43,851 nt of DNA. It comes from JAAYBT01 sp964404395. GTDB taxonomy: Bacteria; Bacillota; Clostridia; Acetivibrionales; DTU013. The notes beneath the pieces were generated by a model. That model saw only the letters and a program-made list of their open reading frames with translations. It was not told where the DNA came from and did not search any database. Positions 1-8,054 of this stretch are shown piece by piece (position 1 is the first letter of the stretch; every line of letters begins with the position of its first letter). The stretch is taken from the NCBI GenBank assembly GCA_964404395.1, contig CAYOKA010000002.1:1-43851 (forward strand). Direction: 5' to 3'. The translations under genes and the position numbers were made by a program.

Positions 1-556
1 TGGGATATTTCCCCGGAATAGTAAGCTTCTTTCCGTTTACAATAAGAGAGGAAGTGACAGAAGCGTAACCATCCATGGAAGGTGCAGTTCCAACAATTGC
101 ATAGGGCTTATTCGTTCTATAACTAACAAGCCGGGCAATATCGTTCAGAACACCGGAGCCCACCGCAAGAATAAATGACGTATCTTGCTCCATTTCTATC
201 AGAAGTCTGCCGATTGCAAGTTCATCAGGCAGGAGGTCGTGTATTCCCGGCTCAAATACAAATGAATCCAGTTGGAAACCCTCTTTATTAAGCCGCCTAA
301 CAACCGATTCGCCTAAAGCCTTATAGGTGTTTTGGTCAGATAGAACAAAAAGCTTGCTATCTCGGTATGGCTTAAGCGTATTAACAACATCATCCAGTAC
401 ACCGCCATTACAGATAACCAATTTTTCTATATCAACACTGTGTCTCCTCCCGCAAGTGCAATCAAACACCATACCGAGCATTTCTTCAATGCTCTTACTA
501 AATAAATCTTCTATATCTATCCCGCCCTCTATATCTTTTGCATTTTTGCCACTCAT
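1..556 (-). CDS. araM: NAD(P)-dependent sn-glycerol-1-phosphate dehydrogenase, AraM/EgsA family (3' end outside window)
   Basis: Only the N-terminal 185 or so residues lie in the window. The translation carries the glycine-rich nucleotide-binding stretch VGSGVLNDIVR followed by GTAPSMDGYAS, the pattern of the iron-alcohol-dehydrogenase-like glycerol-1-phosphate dehydrogenases. The N-terminal segment contains DCTCGRRH, a metal-binding-looking motif also seen in bacterial AraM proteins. The family reduces dihydroxyacetone phosphate to sn-glycerol-1-phosphate in the cytoplasm; in Bacillus it belongs to the arabinose operon. The ATG at 556 follows an AGAAGGG ribosome binding site and lies 22 bp after the araD stop, so the two genes are probably co-transcribed. 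The family is clear; the physiological role here is inferred from its neighbour. Confidence 0.85.
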   Translation of the reverse strand, partial: MSGKNAKDIEGGIDIEDLFSKSIEEMLGMVFDCTCGRRHSVDIEKLVICNGGVLDDVVNTLKPYRDSKLFVLSDQNTYKALGESVVRRLNKEGFQLDSFVFEPGIHDLLPDELAIGRLLIEMEQDTSFILAVGSGVLNDIARLVSYRTNKPYAIVGTAPSMDGYASVTSSLIVNGKKLTIPGKYP

Positions 557-578
557 ATTTTACCCTTCTATAGGCTCA

Positions 579-1268
579 TCATTTTTGTCCATAGTAAGCG
601 TTTGCTCCATGCTTCCTTAAAAAATGCCTATCAAGCAGTACATCTTGTACAGGTTGGATGGACGCATTCAACGTGCGTGATGCATATGCCATTTTTGCAA
701 TCTGCTCGAGTACAACACTGTTATAGACGGCATCATGTGCATCCTTACCCCAGGTAAAGGGTCCATGGCTTGCAACAAGTACGCCGGGCACCTGCAAAGG
801 ATCCTTCCCGTTAAATGCTTCAATAATAACGTTTCCTGTCTCTAATTCGTAATCACCCTTAATCTCATCTGAACTCAACAGCCGCGTACAGGGTATATCC
901 CCATGATAATAGTCCGCATGGGTCGTGCCATAGCATGGTAGACTCATCTGAGCCTGTGCCCATGCAGTCGCCCACATGGAATGTGTATGCACAATTCCGC
1001 CGATACCGGGGAAGGCTTTATACAATGCCAAATGTGTGGGTGTATCTGATGAAGGATTGAGATTCCCCTCCACAACATTTCCTTCCATATCTAATACAAC
1101 CATATGCTCGGCTGTCATCTCCTCATATCGAACACCGCTCGCTTTAATCACAACAAGCCCCTTGTCCCTGTCTATGCCGCTTACATTTCCCCACGTATAT
1201 ACCACCAGCCCACGTTCAGGCAACTCCAAGTTAGCCTCCAAAACGCTATACTTAAGGCTTCTAAGCAT
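579..1268 (-). CDS. araD: L-ribulose-5-phosphate 4-epimerase
   Basis: A 229-aa class II aldolase-fold protein that interconverts L-ribulose-5-phosphate and D-xylulose-5-phosphate in arabinose breakdown. It aligns by eye along its whole length with E. coli AraD (231 aa). Shared landmarks are LTWGNVS-like VYTWGNVSGIDR, IKASGV, PSSDTPTHLALY, the zinc ligands in GGIVHTHS, GTTHADYYHG, SHGPFTWGK and the C-terminal LRKHGANAYYGQ. The reading frame extends further upstream, but the ATG at 1268 has AAAGGAG about 10 nt ahead and matches the family N-terminus MLxxLKxxVLEANLELP. It is followed 22 bp later by the araM-like gene. No araA or araB is visible, so the rest of the pathway lies elsewhere. Confidence 0.93.
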   Translation of the reverse strand: MLRSLKYSVLEANLELPERGLVVYTWGNVSGIDRDKGLVVIKASGVRYEEMTAEHMVVLDMEGNVVEGNLNPSSDTPTHLALYKAFPGIGGIVHTHSMWATAWAQAQMSLPCYGTTHADYYHGDIPCTRLLSSDEIKGDYELETGNVIIEAFNGKDPLQVPGVLVASHGPFTWGKDAHDAVYNSVVLEQIAKMAYASRTLNASIQPVQDVLLDRHFLRKHGANAYYGQK

Positions 1269-1339
1269 ATACACATCACTCCTTTCAACAGAATTCTGCA
1301 CATATAAACTTTATCACACCTGCCACCATCAGTCCATAG

Positions 1340-1569
1340 CCCTTGAGGACGGTTCTCCGTTCGGGGACGGTTCTCCGTTCGGGGACGGTTCTCCGTNNNN
1401 NNNNNNNNNNNNNNNNNNNNNNNNNNNNNNNNNNNNNNNNNNNNNNNNNNNNNNNNNNNNNNNNNNNNNNNNNNNNNNNNNNNNNNNNNNNNNNNNCTTG
1501 AGGACGGTTCTCCGTTCGGGGACGGTTCTCCGTTCGGGGACGGTTCTCCGTCTGGGGACAGTTCTCAAC
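1340..1569. repeat. GGGGACGGTTCTC tandem array interrupted by a scaffold gap
   Basis: An 18-bp unit (CGGTTCTCCGTTCGGGGA) is repeated head to tail on both sides of a 100-N gap. Both flanks begin with the same cttgaggacggttctccg sequence, so the assembler probably stalled on the repeat and the true copy number is unknown. The last unit on the right is the variant GGGGACAGTTCTC. The array replaces most of the spacer between araD and the small gene at 1782, and frames through it give only low-complexity (GDGSP)n-type peptides. Confidence 0.9.
1397..1496. other. assembly gap (100 N)
   Basis: Exactly 100 undetermined bases inside the short-repeat array. The round length indicates a placeholder gap, not a measured distance. 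Confidence 0.98.
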
Positions 1570-1714
1570 TTATCGAAGTAAGAGGATCTTGTAAAAGAAC
1601 AGCAAAAAGGGATATCCCCGAAAATTATAACATGCGGTTACCAGCATCATACGCTTTTCAAGAAACGTCCCCTATGTTATGAGCACTTTTTTCATTTTGT
1701 TGAGAACTGTCCCC
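1554..1714. repeat. inverted pair GGGGACAGTTCTCAAC / GTTGAGAACTGTCCCC
   Basis: A perfect 16-bp inverted repeat (1554-1569 and 1699-1714) encloses about 130 bp of non-coding sequence. Inside are further GGGGATATCCCC and AACGTCCCC fragments. The arms are variants of the same GGGGACGGTTCTC core that makes the neighbouring tandem array, so this looks like a complete copy of a palindromic mobile or REP-like element. No protein is encoded inside. Confidence 0.75.
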
Positions 1715-1734
1715 TCCACTGCCTCGGCACACGT

Positions 1735-1761
1735 AAAAAGGGACGTTTGAATAAACGTCCC
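1735..1761 (-). terminator. Rho-independent terminator of the 44-aa gene
   Basis: Read on the minus strand: a 9-bp perfect stem GGGACGTTT / AAACGTCCC with a 4-nt loop, followed by TTTTT. It begins 20 bp after the stop codon of the small gene at 1782-1916. The stem sequence also echoes the GGGAC repeats nearby. Confidence 0.8.
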
Positions 1762-1781
1762 ACATTCACCCATCTTTCTAT

Positions 1782-1916
1782 TTAGCGGCTTTTGCCGCCT
1801 TTGGGGTTAACGGCCTTTTCAAAGCGACCTTCACCTGCGTTCTCACCCAGCTGGTCATTACTGACGGAAGGCTTATTCTTTCTATTTGCACCGCCTGACT
1901 TTCCCTTTTTAGCCAT
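1782..1916 (-). CDS. 44-aa basic, Gly/Lys/Asn-rich small protein of unknown function
   Basis: A short open frame, MAKKGKSGGANRKNK...ending GGKSR, with no hydrophobic segment and a high content of Lys, Arg, Gly and Asn. It is supported as a gene by a strong AAAGGAGG ribosome binding site 7 nt before the ATG and by its own intrinsic terminator directly downstream. It is transcribed on the same strand as glpK upstream and araD downstream but separated from both. I do not recognise the family. The composition would fit a nucleic-acid-binding or small acid-soluble-type protein, but nothing shows this. Confidence 0.65.
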   Translation of the reverse strand: MAKKGKSGGANRKNKPSVSNDQLGENAGEGRFEKAVNPKGGKSR

Positions 1917-2066
1917 CAGACATCCTCCTTTCATAATCGCAATCTGTCAATTCTGCAGTTTGGCTCATGTTTGTGACACAAGCTTAAGCTGAATATATTA
2001 TTTGCATCTTTATGAAAATTATGTCTGAAATTTAGCAACTTATAGAACTTTGCCAGTTTCTTCCGT

Positions 2067-3557
2067 TTAGCTGTGCTCTACCCAATCAAAACTGCGACCG
2101 ACTGCTTTCCCCCATCCCCGCAAGAGCTCCTGACGTTGCCTGTCATCCATATCAGGGGTAAATATTACATCGCTTCTTCGTTTTCTCTTAATTTCAGCCT
2201 TGTCCTTCCACATTCCTGTTGCAAGCCCTGCCAGATAGGCAGCTCCAAGAGCAGTTGTCTCTGTGTTCAAAGGACGATAGACCTGTTTATTCAAAATATC
2301 GGCCTGGAACTGCATAAGAAAGCTATCGCGACTGGCGCCCCCATCTACATTAAGCTCACCTATGGTAATCCCGGTATCCTGTTCCATTGCCTTTACCAAT
2401 TCGCAGCTCTGGTAGGCTATGGATTCCTGCGCTGCACGGATAATATGCTCCTGTCTTGTACCTCGTGTAATGCCGACAATGGTTCCGCGAGCATACATAT
2501 CCCAATAAGGCGCTCCAAGGCCTGTAAAGGCAGGCACAAAATAGACCCCTCCGGTATCCTTCACTTTATTCGCATAATACTCTGCATCGCGGCTTTCTTT
2601 AATAAAATTCATCTCATCACGAAGCCATTGGATTACCGCACCGGCCACAAACACACTGCCTTCCAACGCATACTGAACTTTTCCATCAATGCCAATAGAA
2701 ATGGTTGTAATCAGACCATTTTTACTTTCACACAGGGTATCCCCTGTATTCATAAGCAGAAAACAGCCCGTTCCATAGGTGTTCTTTGCTTCGCCCTTCT
2801 CAAAGCAGCATTGGCCAAATAGCGCCGCCTGCTGATCTCCTGCTATGCCTGCAATTGGAATTTCTCTACCTTCTATCGATGCATAGCCATAAATATCACT
2901 TGAATTACGTACCTCAGGCAGCATTACCAGAGGGATTCCAAGCTCCCTGAGCATTGTTTTGTCCCATTCAAGCTTTTTGATATTATAAATCATTGTGCGC
3001 GAAGCATTCGTGTAGTCAGTAACATGTACCTTACCCCCTGTAAGATTCCAAATAAGCCAGCTGTCCACCGTACCAAAGAGAATTTCACCGCGTTCCGCTC
3101 GCTCACGAGCCCCCTCCACATGATCAAGAATCCACTTAATTTTTGTACCCGAAAAATAGGCATCCGGAACCAGCCCCGTTGCCTGTTGAATATACTCAGT
3201 TAATCCTCCGGCTATCAGTTCTTCAACGACATCCGCAGTACGGCGGCACTGCCATACAATGGCATTATATATGGGGCAGCCTGTCTTTTTATCCCACAGG
3301 ATTGTGGTTTCGCGCTGATTTGCGATACCAATGGCAGTAATATCATTTACACTAACTCCGCTTTTGACAATAACCTCCCTCAGCACACTACACTGAGATG
3401 ACAGTATTTCCATCGGATTATGCTCGACCCAGCCCTCCTTGGGATAAAATTGAGTGAACTCCTTTTGGCAAATACACACAATATTCTGTTCCCTATCAAA
3501 TAGAACCGCCCTGGAACTTGATGTTCCCTGATCCAGCGCTAAAATGTATTTCCCCAT
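2067..3557 (-). CDS. glpK: glycerol kinase
   Basis: A 496-aa FGGY-family kinase, the normal length for GlpK. It phosphorylates glycerol to sn-glycerol-3-phosphate with ATP in the cytoplasm. Visible landmarks are the N-terminal phosphate-1 loop LALDQGTSSSRAVLFD, the substrate motifs IANQRETTILWD and WQCRRT, GTVDSWLIWNLTGG, the adenosine-binding GTGCFLLMNTGD and FTGLGAPYWD, and the FGGY signature 2 region GELNVDGGASRDSFLMQFQADIL. The ATG at 3557 follows GGATGGAGGAAC. It is a single-gene unit in this window, with no glpF or glpD beside it. Confidence 0.96.
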   Translation of the reverse strand: MGKYILALDQGTSSSRAVLFDREQNIVCICQKEFTQFYPKEGWVEHNPMEILSSQCSVLREVIVKSGVSVNDITAIGIANQRETTILWDKKTGCPIYNAIVWQCRRTADVVEELIAGGLTEYIQQATGLVPDAYFSGTKIKWILDHVEGARERAERGEILFGTVDSWLIWNLTGGKVHVTDYTNASRTMIYNIKKLEWDKTMLRELGIPLVMLPEVRNSSDIYGYASIEGREIPIAGIAGDQQAALFGQCCFEKGEAKNTYGTGCFLLMNTGDTLCESKNGLITTISIGIDGKVQYALEGSVFVAGAVIQWLRDEMNFIKESRDAEYYANKVKDTGGVYFVPAFTGLGAPYWDMYARGTIVGITRGTRQEHIIRAAQESIAYQSCELVKAMEQDTGITIGELNVDGGASRDSFLMQFQADILNKQVYRPLNTETTALGAAYLAGLATGMWKDKAEIKRKRRSDVIFTPDMDDRQRQELLRGWGKAVGRSFDWVEHS

Positions 3558-3640
3558 GTTCCTCCATCCTTTCTGAATTTGACTGTTACAATAGCTAATG
3601 TAAGGCTTTTGCGATGCTACCTTTATGCAGAGCCGGCTTC

Positions 3641-3667
3641 AAAAAAAGGACCTACAGGTCCTTTTTA
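3641..3667 (-). terminator. Rho-independent terminator of the peptidoglycan-binding gene
   Basis: Stem AAAAAGGACC / GGTCCTTTTT with a 4-nt loop and A and T tracts on both sides, inside a longer GCCGG...CCGGC stem. It stands about 40 bp after the stop of the gene at 3708, and the symmetrical tracts allow it to work on either strand. Confidence 0.8.
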
Positions 3668-3707
3668 CCGGCTTCACTAAACCCCGGCTTCATTAAATTG
3701 CTGAATT

Positions 3708-4844
3708 TCACTTCTCGGCGGGCTTCTCCACGATCTCCTTCTCGGCCTTTTCCTTCTCAGCATTATCTTTTGCCCATTCAGCCGCTTCCCTTATCTTAGC
3801 CTGATGCTTTGGATCAACCTTATTATTATAATGATTCCTGCTATTTAGAAAATGAATATCAAAAACTCCATTCATATTATTGCCTTTAACCGCATCAAAA
3901 TTGGTCCCGCGGCTATATCCACCACTCCTTGATGATATTACCTTGTTTGCCTGATACTTATCCATTCCCGCATGAGGATAGCCCGTCATACAAGCAGCGA
4001 GCTCGTAACCGTCCACTTTTACGATTACCGCTCTTCTCTCCCAGCTCCACACACCATTATATATTTCTTTCATAATGGCAGTGTCAGCCTTTGTAAGGGT
4101 CTCGCAATCAGCGTGATTAGAGCCGTAGGTCCTTCTAATATTAAAGCTCTTACCCGTTTCTATGTCATATACAGTGGCATCAGCGCCCCTGCCCCAAATG
4201 TTTTCTACCACACCAAACCACTTCAGCATATAACTATCTTGCTGCTTTTTCTCTATATTATCCTGTTGTGCGGCCGGTGCTTCAACTGTTGCAGCTTTAA
4301 CTGCAGTCTTCGGCCCATTACCGCTTATCAAGTCATCGATTAGCCCAAGTGTAGCACTTCCTGCGATTCCATCAGCCAAATATCTATACTTTTTTTGAAG
4401 ATTTGTAACCGCTGCTTTGGTCGCCGGCCCATAAAACCCGGTAGCATTTGTGTTAAGATACCCCAACTTAATGAGATTTTTTTGCAATGAAGTAACGTAA
4501 CTATTCTCGTCACCTTCCTGCATCAATTTGGGGTTAGCTGAAGTCGTATTTCGGCCCATTAATCTATCCAGCAACAAAAAAGTTTCTTCCCCTACAATTC
4601 CGTCAACCTCATATCCATAATCCCTCTGGACTTTTCTGACAGCATTCTCTGTCAAATCTCCGAAATATCCTGTGGCCTCCGACGAAAGATAGCTAAGCTT
4701 TATTAAATCCTTCTGTAAAGCTATTACCTTAGTGCCCTCGCACTCCTTTTTCAGCACGTCAGATGATGCTGAAACAAAAGTCGAACCCAATACCATGACA
4801 ACAGCCATTATTGCTGCAGCACAGATTGTCTTTTTCCGATCCAT
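3708..4844 (-). CDS. secreted protein with two peptidoglycan-binding domains and an uncharacterised C-terminal domain
   Basis: 378 aa from the ATG at 4844, which has GAAAGGAGAG ahead; an upstream in-frame GTG lacks a site. Residues 1-27 form a signal peptide (basic start, hydrophobic stretch, ASA). Two PG_binding_1 repeats follow, each with the pattern VxxLQKxLIKLxYL...GxxGxxTxxAVxxLQKxYxxxxDGIxG, at about residues 35-95 and 110-170. After an Ala/Gln/Lys linker, a domain of about 130 residues contains GSNHADCETLTKADT, ACMTGYPHAGMD and DIHFLNSRNH. The conserved His/Asp residues suggest metal binding, possibly a cell-wall hydrolase, but I cannot name the family. The tail is a charged Lys/Glu repeat. 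Probably acts at the cell or spore wall. Confidence 0.8.
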   Translation of the reverse strand: MDRKKTICAAAIMAVVMVLGSTFVSASSDVLKKECEGTKVIALQKDLIKLSYLSSEATGYFGDLTENAVRKVQRDYGYEVDGIVGEETFLLLDRLMGRNTTSANPKLMQEGDENSYVTSLQKNLIKLGYLNTNATGFYGPATKAAVTNLQKKYRYLADGIAGSATLGLIDDLISGNGPKTAVKAATVEAPAAQQDNIEKKQQDSYMLKWFGVVENIWGRGADATVYDIETGKSFNIRRTYGSNHADCETLTKADTAIMKEIYNGVWSWERRAVIVKVDGYELAACMTGYPHAGMDKYQANKVISSRSGGYSRGTNFDAVKGNNMNGVFDIHFLNSRNHYNNKVDPKHQAKIREAAEWAKDNAEKEKAEKEIVEKPAEK

Positions 4845-5320
4845 ATGTAGCTCTCTCCTTTCCACTTACGGGGTTAGCTGGCGGGTTAGGTAGAAGAGAC
4901 TGCCCTTTATACCATCATGCAGTATGTGACCTCAGCAGGCTGTAATCAAGTATGAATTCACCCCAATGATAAAAATCCCCCGTTTCCCTATACCTCTTTA
5001 TAGGGAATTCAGTGTGCGATGCGGCAGCAAAATATGCAACCTTCAATAGCAGCACATGGCTTGTCCGCATACTGCAAACTAATTGTACCAAATTTTTTAA
5101 TGGAATGAAACCCCTAATATTTTTAGACTTTTACCATGCAACCTTAGTATGATTCAGCTGCACAATATATAGTGGCAAGTTTTCATGCCTGCCCGCAATA
5201 TATTGTGCGGTGGAACTTAAAACATGTTGTATCGCATACAGCGGCCGTTCCGTAGTGTTGAGAACAGCCGCCGAATATTATTGCACATTATTCCAGGTTT
5301 ACTTGTCTATAAACTGCACC
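4845..5320. other. intergenic region, 476 bp
   Basis: No convincing gene is present. It holds the upstream region of the peptidoglycan-binding gene and a 110-bp palindromic element (5129-5238, listed separately). The rest, including a CCTATACCTCTTTATAGG inverted motif near 4988-5005, shows no feature I can name. Confidence 0.6.
5129..5238 (-). repeat. palindromic element copy 1 (110 bp)
   Basis: Core stem CACAATATAT / ATATATTGTG (5161-5207) encloses an inner hairpin GGCAGG...CTTGCC. On the minus strand it aligns without gaps over 110 positions with copy 2 at 27315-27424, at about 74% identity by hand count. The inner stem differs between copies but still pairs. It is intergenic and non-coding: a MITE- or REP-like element, or a structured RNA. 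Confidence 0.75.
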
Positions 5321-6097
5321 TTACCTCCCTATAAACTGCTGTACAAGTATCTTTCCATAGGTTGCACTATTCTCCACACCTATACCCGTTACTTTGAACC
5401 CGGTATTTAGAATATTACTCTGGTGACTTTCAGAACTCATCCATGCCTTAAAAGCACCTTCAACCGTCTTGTTACCGGCAATATTCTCGCCTGCAGACTT
5501 AAATACATTGTCAAATTGCCTCATCATATCGAAGGGCGACCCATACGTAGGCGATTGGTGTGAAAAATAATTGTTATCAACCATATCCTTTGCCTTCATT
5601 CTTGCGACCTTCATCAAATTTTCGTCTGCCGTGAGTGGTTCAAGCTTTTTGTCAGCACGCGCCTTATTAACCAATTCCAGCAGCTTCTGCTCATCCTCCG
5701 ACAGTGTTAAACTGTTTGGAGAAGGGGTCTTGTCTTTCGCAGGGGGTTTCTTGGCCTCCATACCGTTTGTAGTAACCGGTACAGCACCACTTGCAAACTC
5801 AATGTATCTGCCATCTACCGCGCCGACCAGTCCGTTGTCCGGATAGTATACCGCATACCAGTCTCCAAGCTTGCCCATGACCGTTACCGCCTGCCCCTTT
5901 TCGAGCTTACAGATGGAAGGATAGCTTGTTGACGGGCCCTCTCTGAGATTAAGCCTGCTAACAGTTACCATCGCCGCATCATACTCAATTTTTTCAAGTG
6001 CCAGCTGCATAGGTGCGTTGCTGTCACCGGTTGATGCATAACAGGTTGTCGAAACAATTAGAATACACAACACCACTAAAACTATTTTCTTTTTCAT
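5321..6097 (-). CDS. secreted SH3-CAP domain protein (YkwD-like)
   Basis: 258 aa with a signal peptide (MKKKIVLVVLCILIVSTTCYA). Residues about 45-105 form a bacterial SH3 domain (SRLNLREGPSTSYPSICKLEKGQAV, then WYAVYYPDN). After a Pro/Lys linker, residues about 130-258 are a CAP/SCP domain. It shows the opening LVNKARADKKLEPLTADENL, ARMKAKDMVDNNYFSHQSPTYGSPFDMM, AGENIAGNKTVEGAFKAWMSSESHQSNILN and GIGVE. These include the two His and two Glu positions of the CAP cavity. SH3-CAP proteins of spore formers are secreted and wall-associated; some are spore coat or envelope proteins. The enzymatic activity is unknown. ATG preceded by GGAGG. Confidence 0.9.
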   Translation of the reverse strand: MKKKIVLVVLCILIVSTTCYASTGDSNAPMQLALEKIEYDAAMVTVSRLNLREGPSTSYPSICKLEKGQAVTVMGKLGDWYAVYYPDNGLVGAVDGRYIEFASGAVPVTTNGMEAKKPPAKDKTPSPNSLTLSEDEQKLLELVNKARADKKLEPLTADENLMKVARMKAKDMVDNNYFSHQSPTYGSPFDMMRQFDNVFKSAGENIAGNKTVEGAFKAWMSSESHQSNILNTGFKVTGIGVENSATYGKILVQQFIGR

Positions 6098-6222
6098 ACT
6101 ATTACCTCCAATTGTCTATTCATGCAAAATCATTTGATTTATACTGTTTATAGTATTGACAAATATTTATGAATTATTTGCATAAATGTGATATGCAGGT
6201 AATATTTTTTCAAATCCTACCG

Positions 6223-6492
6223 TTAATCGTTCTTTTTCCCCTCCAGCCTCCTGTTTCTAAAGAAGAGAGTAATATCCGTGGATACCATTAGCAGATTGAG
6301 CAAATACATGAAAACAACCCAATCCCTGCTGTAAAGCAGCTTATGGATAATTCCCGACAGATACCCTATCACTAAAACCATCAAGAAAAGAACGCTCTTA
6401 CCCTGTGTTTGCTTTGAAGTGTAGGACTTGTATATGGAAAATGGCCACGCCAAACCAAAGCAGAGTAGCATTAAAATTTCAAACACGCTCAT
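6223..6492 (-). CDS. small membrane protein, PQ-loop-like, unknown function
   Basis: 89 aa with three hydrophobic segments (about residues 3-16, 33-51 and 60-78) and a short basic tail. The segment GLAWPFSIYKSYTSKQTQGKS resembles a PQ-loop/SWEET-type half repeat: a Pro in the first helix followed by polar residues and a second helix. The start chosen is the ATG at 6492, which has GGAGGAG 7 nt upstream; the frame extends slightly further without a site. It lies 27 bp downstream of proS on the same strand, so it is probably translated from the proS message. The transport role is only a suggestion. Confidence 0.7.
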   Translation of the reverse strand: MSVFEILMLLCFGLAWPFSIYKSYTSKQTQGKSVLFLMVLVIGYLSGIIHKLLYSRDWVVFMYLLNLLMVSTDITLFFRNRRLEGKKND

Positions 6493-6519
6493 TTTTATCT
6501 CCTCCAACATTAATTCCGT

Positions 6520-7956
6520 CTAGTAAGCCTTGCCCCAATACACAAGTGACTTGGCTTCCTTCCCGCAGCATATGCATTTATCGGAAACAGCCTCTTCATC
6601 GAAGGGTACACAGCGTGATGTTGCTCCTGTTTTCTCTTTTATTGTTTCTTCACAGGCGAGGGCTCCGCACCACATTGCCCTTATAAAACCAGGTGCCTCT
6701 CTGATAACCCTCTCAAATTCTGCAAACTCCGTAACTGTACAGGTTTTCTCATCCCTTGATGCAGTCGCCTTGCTCAACATACTATCATGTATGCAATCAA
6801 GCAGCTCAGGCACCTTCGTCTCAATTTCATCAATCGGAATAAAAATCTTTTCCCCGGTATCCCTTCTTGCAAGCACAACCTGCCCCTTTTCAATATCCTT
6901 AGGCCCAATTTCGAGCCGAACCGGTACGCCCCTCATTTCATGTTCGCTAAATTTCCAGCCCGGTGACTTATCGGTATCGTCCATCTTCACTCTTATGGCA
7001 CCGGACAATCTATAACAAATCTCAGAAGCCTTTTCAAGAACGCCTTCCTTATGCTGTGATATAGGTATGACAATTACCTGAACCGGTGCGATTCTTGGCG
7101 GTAATACCAGCCCACTGTTATCTCCGTGTACCATTATAATGCCGCCGATTATTCGGGTAGACATGCCCCAGGAGGTCTGATGCACATACTGAAGCTGATT
7201 GGATTTGTCGGCATACTGTATGTCAAATGCTTTGGCGAATCCATCACCGAAATTGTGCGTTGTACCGGATTGAAGTGCCAAACCATTATGCATAAGCGCT
7301 TCTATCGTATAGGTTGACTTTGCCCCTGCAAACTTCTCTTTGTCTGTTTTTTGCCCTTTAATAACCGGAATAGCTAGCACATTTTCGCAGAACTCCGCAT
7401 ATACATTAAGCATTTTAATTGTCTCTTCCTGAGCTTCCTCATCAGTGGCGTGGGCTGTGTGGCCTTCCTGCCATAGGAATTCGGTCGTCCGCAAAAACGG
7501 CCTTGTAGTCTTTTCCCATCTAACCACAGAGCACCATTGATTGTAGAGCTTCGGCAGGTCCCTCCATGAGTGGATAACATTGGCATAATGATCGCAAAAA
7601 AGCGTTTCTGATGTCGGTCTTACACAAAGCCTCTCGGCCAGTTTTTCATCGCCACCATGGGTCACCCAGGCTACCTCCGGTGCAAAGCCCTCTACATGAT
7701 CCTTTTCCTTTTGCAGCAATCCTTCGGGAATAAACATCGGCATATAGACATTTTCATGCCCGGTTTTTTTAAATCTCCCGTCCAGCTCCCTTTGAATGTT
7801 TTCCCAGATAGCATAGCCGTAAGGACGAATAATCATACAGCCTCTCACGCTTGAATAGTCCACCAGATCAGACTTTTTGATGACATCGGTATACCATTGT
7901 GAAAAATCCTCATCCATAGAAGTAATCTCTTCAACGAATTTTTTATCCTGTGCCAT
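6520..7956 (-). CDS. proS: prolyl-tRNA synthetase, archaeal/eukaryote-type
   Basis: 478 aa, the length of the short ProRS form that lacks the bacterial editing insertion. The class II core is visible. Motif 1 region is SSVRGCMIIRPYGYAIWENIQ. Then come CVRPTSETLFCDHYANVIHSWRDLP, motif 2 RWEKTTRPFLRTTEFLWQEGHTAH, and motif 3-like GMSTRIIGGIIMVHGDNSGLVLPP. The anticodon-binding domain follows. The C-terminal zinc-binding domain of this type ends with CICCGKEAKSLVYWGKAY. The enzyme charges tRNA-Pro. It is controlled by a T-box leader and a consensus sigma-A promoter upstream (listed). The 89-aa membrane protein follows in the same unit. Confidence 0.96.
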   Translation of the reverse strand: MAQDKKFVEEITSMDEDFSQWYTDVIKKSDLVDYSSVRGCMIIRPYGYAIWENIQRELDGRFKKTGHENVYMPMFIPEGLLQKEKDHVEGFAPEVAWVTHGGDEKLAERLCVRPTSETLFCDHYANVIHSWRDLPKLYNQWCSVVRWEKTTRPFLRTTEFLWQEGHTAHATDEEAQEETIKMLNVYAEFCENVLAIPVIKGQKTDKEKFAGAKSTYTIEALMHNGLALQSGTTHNFGDGFAKAFDIQYADKSNQLQYVHQTSWGMSTRIIGGIIMVHGDNSGLVLPPRIAPVQVIVIPISQHKEGVLEKASEICYRLSGAIRVKMDDTDKSPGWKFSEHEMRGVPVRLEIGPKDIEKGQVVLARRDTGEKIFIPIDEIETKVPELLDCIHDSMLSKATASRDEKTCTVTEFAEFERVIREAPGFIRAMWCGALACEETIKEKTGATSRCVPFDEEAVSDKCICCGKEAKSLVYWGKAY

Positions 7957-8054
7957 AATAACAACTCCTTCATTTCTATAAATTTCTATCTGCTTGCGCC
8001 CCCTGTAATCAAAAAGCTCTGTGCATCAAGCTCATTGATTTTACCGAACTGCAA

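Noticed and set aside
1340..1569. CRISPR array
   Set aside because: The 18-bp units are directly adjacent with no unique spacers, and no cas genes are present. The same holds at 8287-8402 and 22392-22516.
976..1581. Plus-strand frame of about 200 codons across the araD antisense, repeats and the N gap
   Set aside because: It is antisense to araD, then low-complexity repeat peptide and undetermined bases; not a gene.
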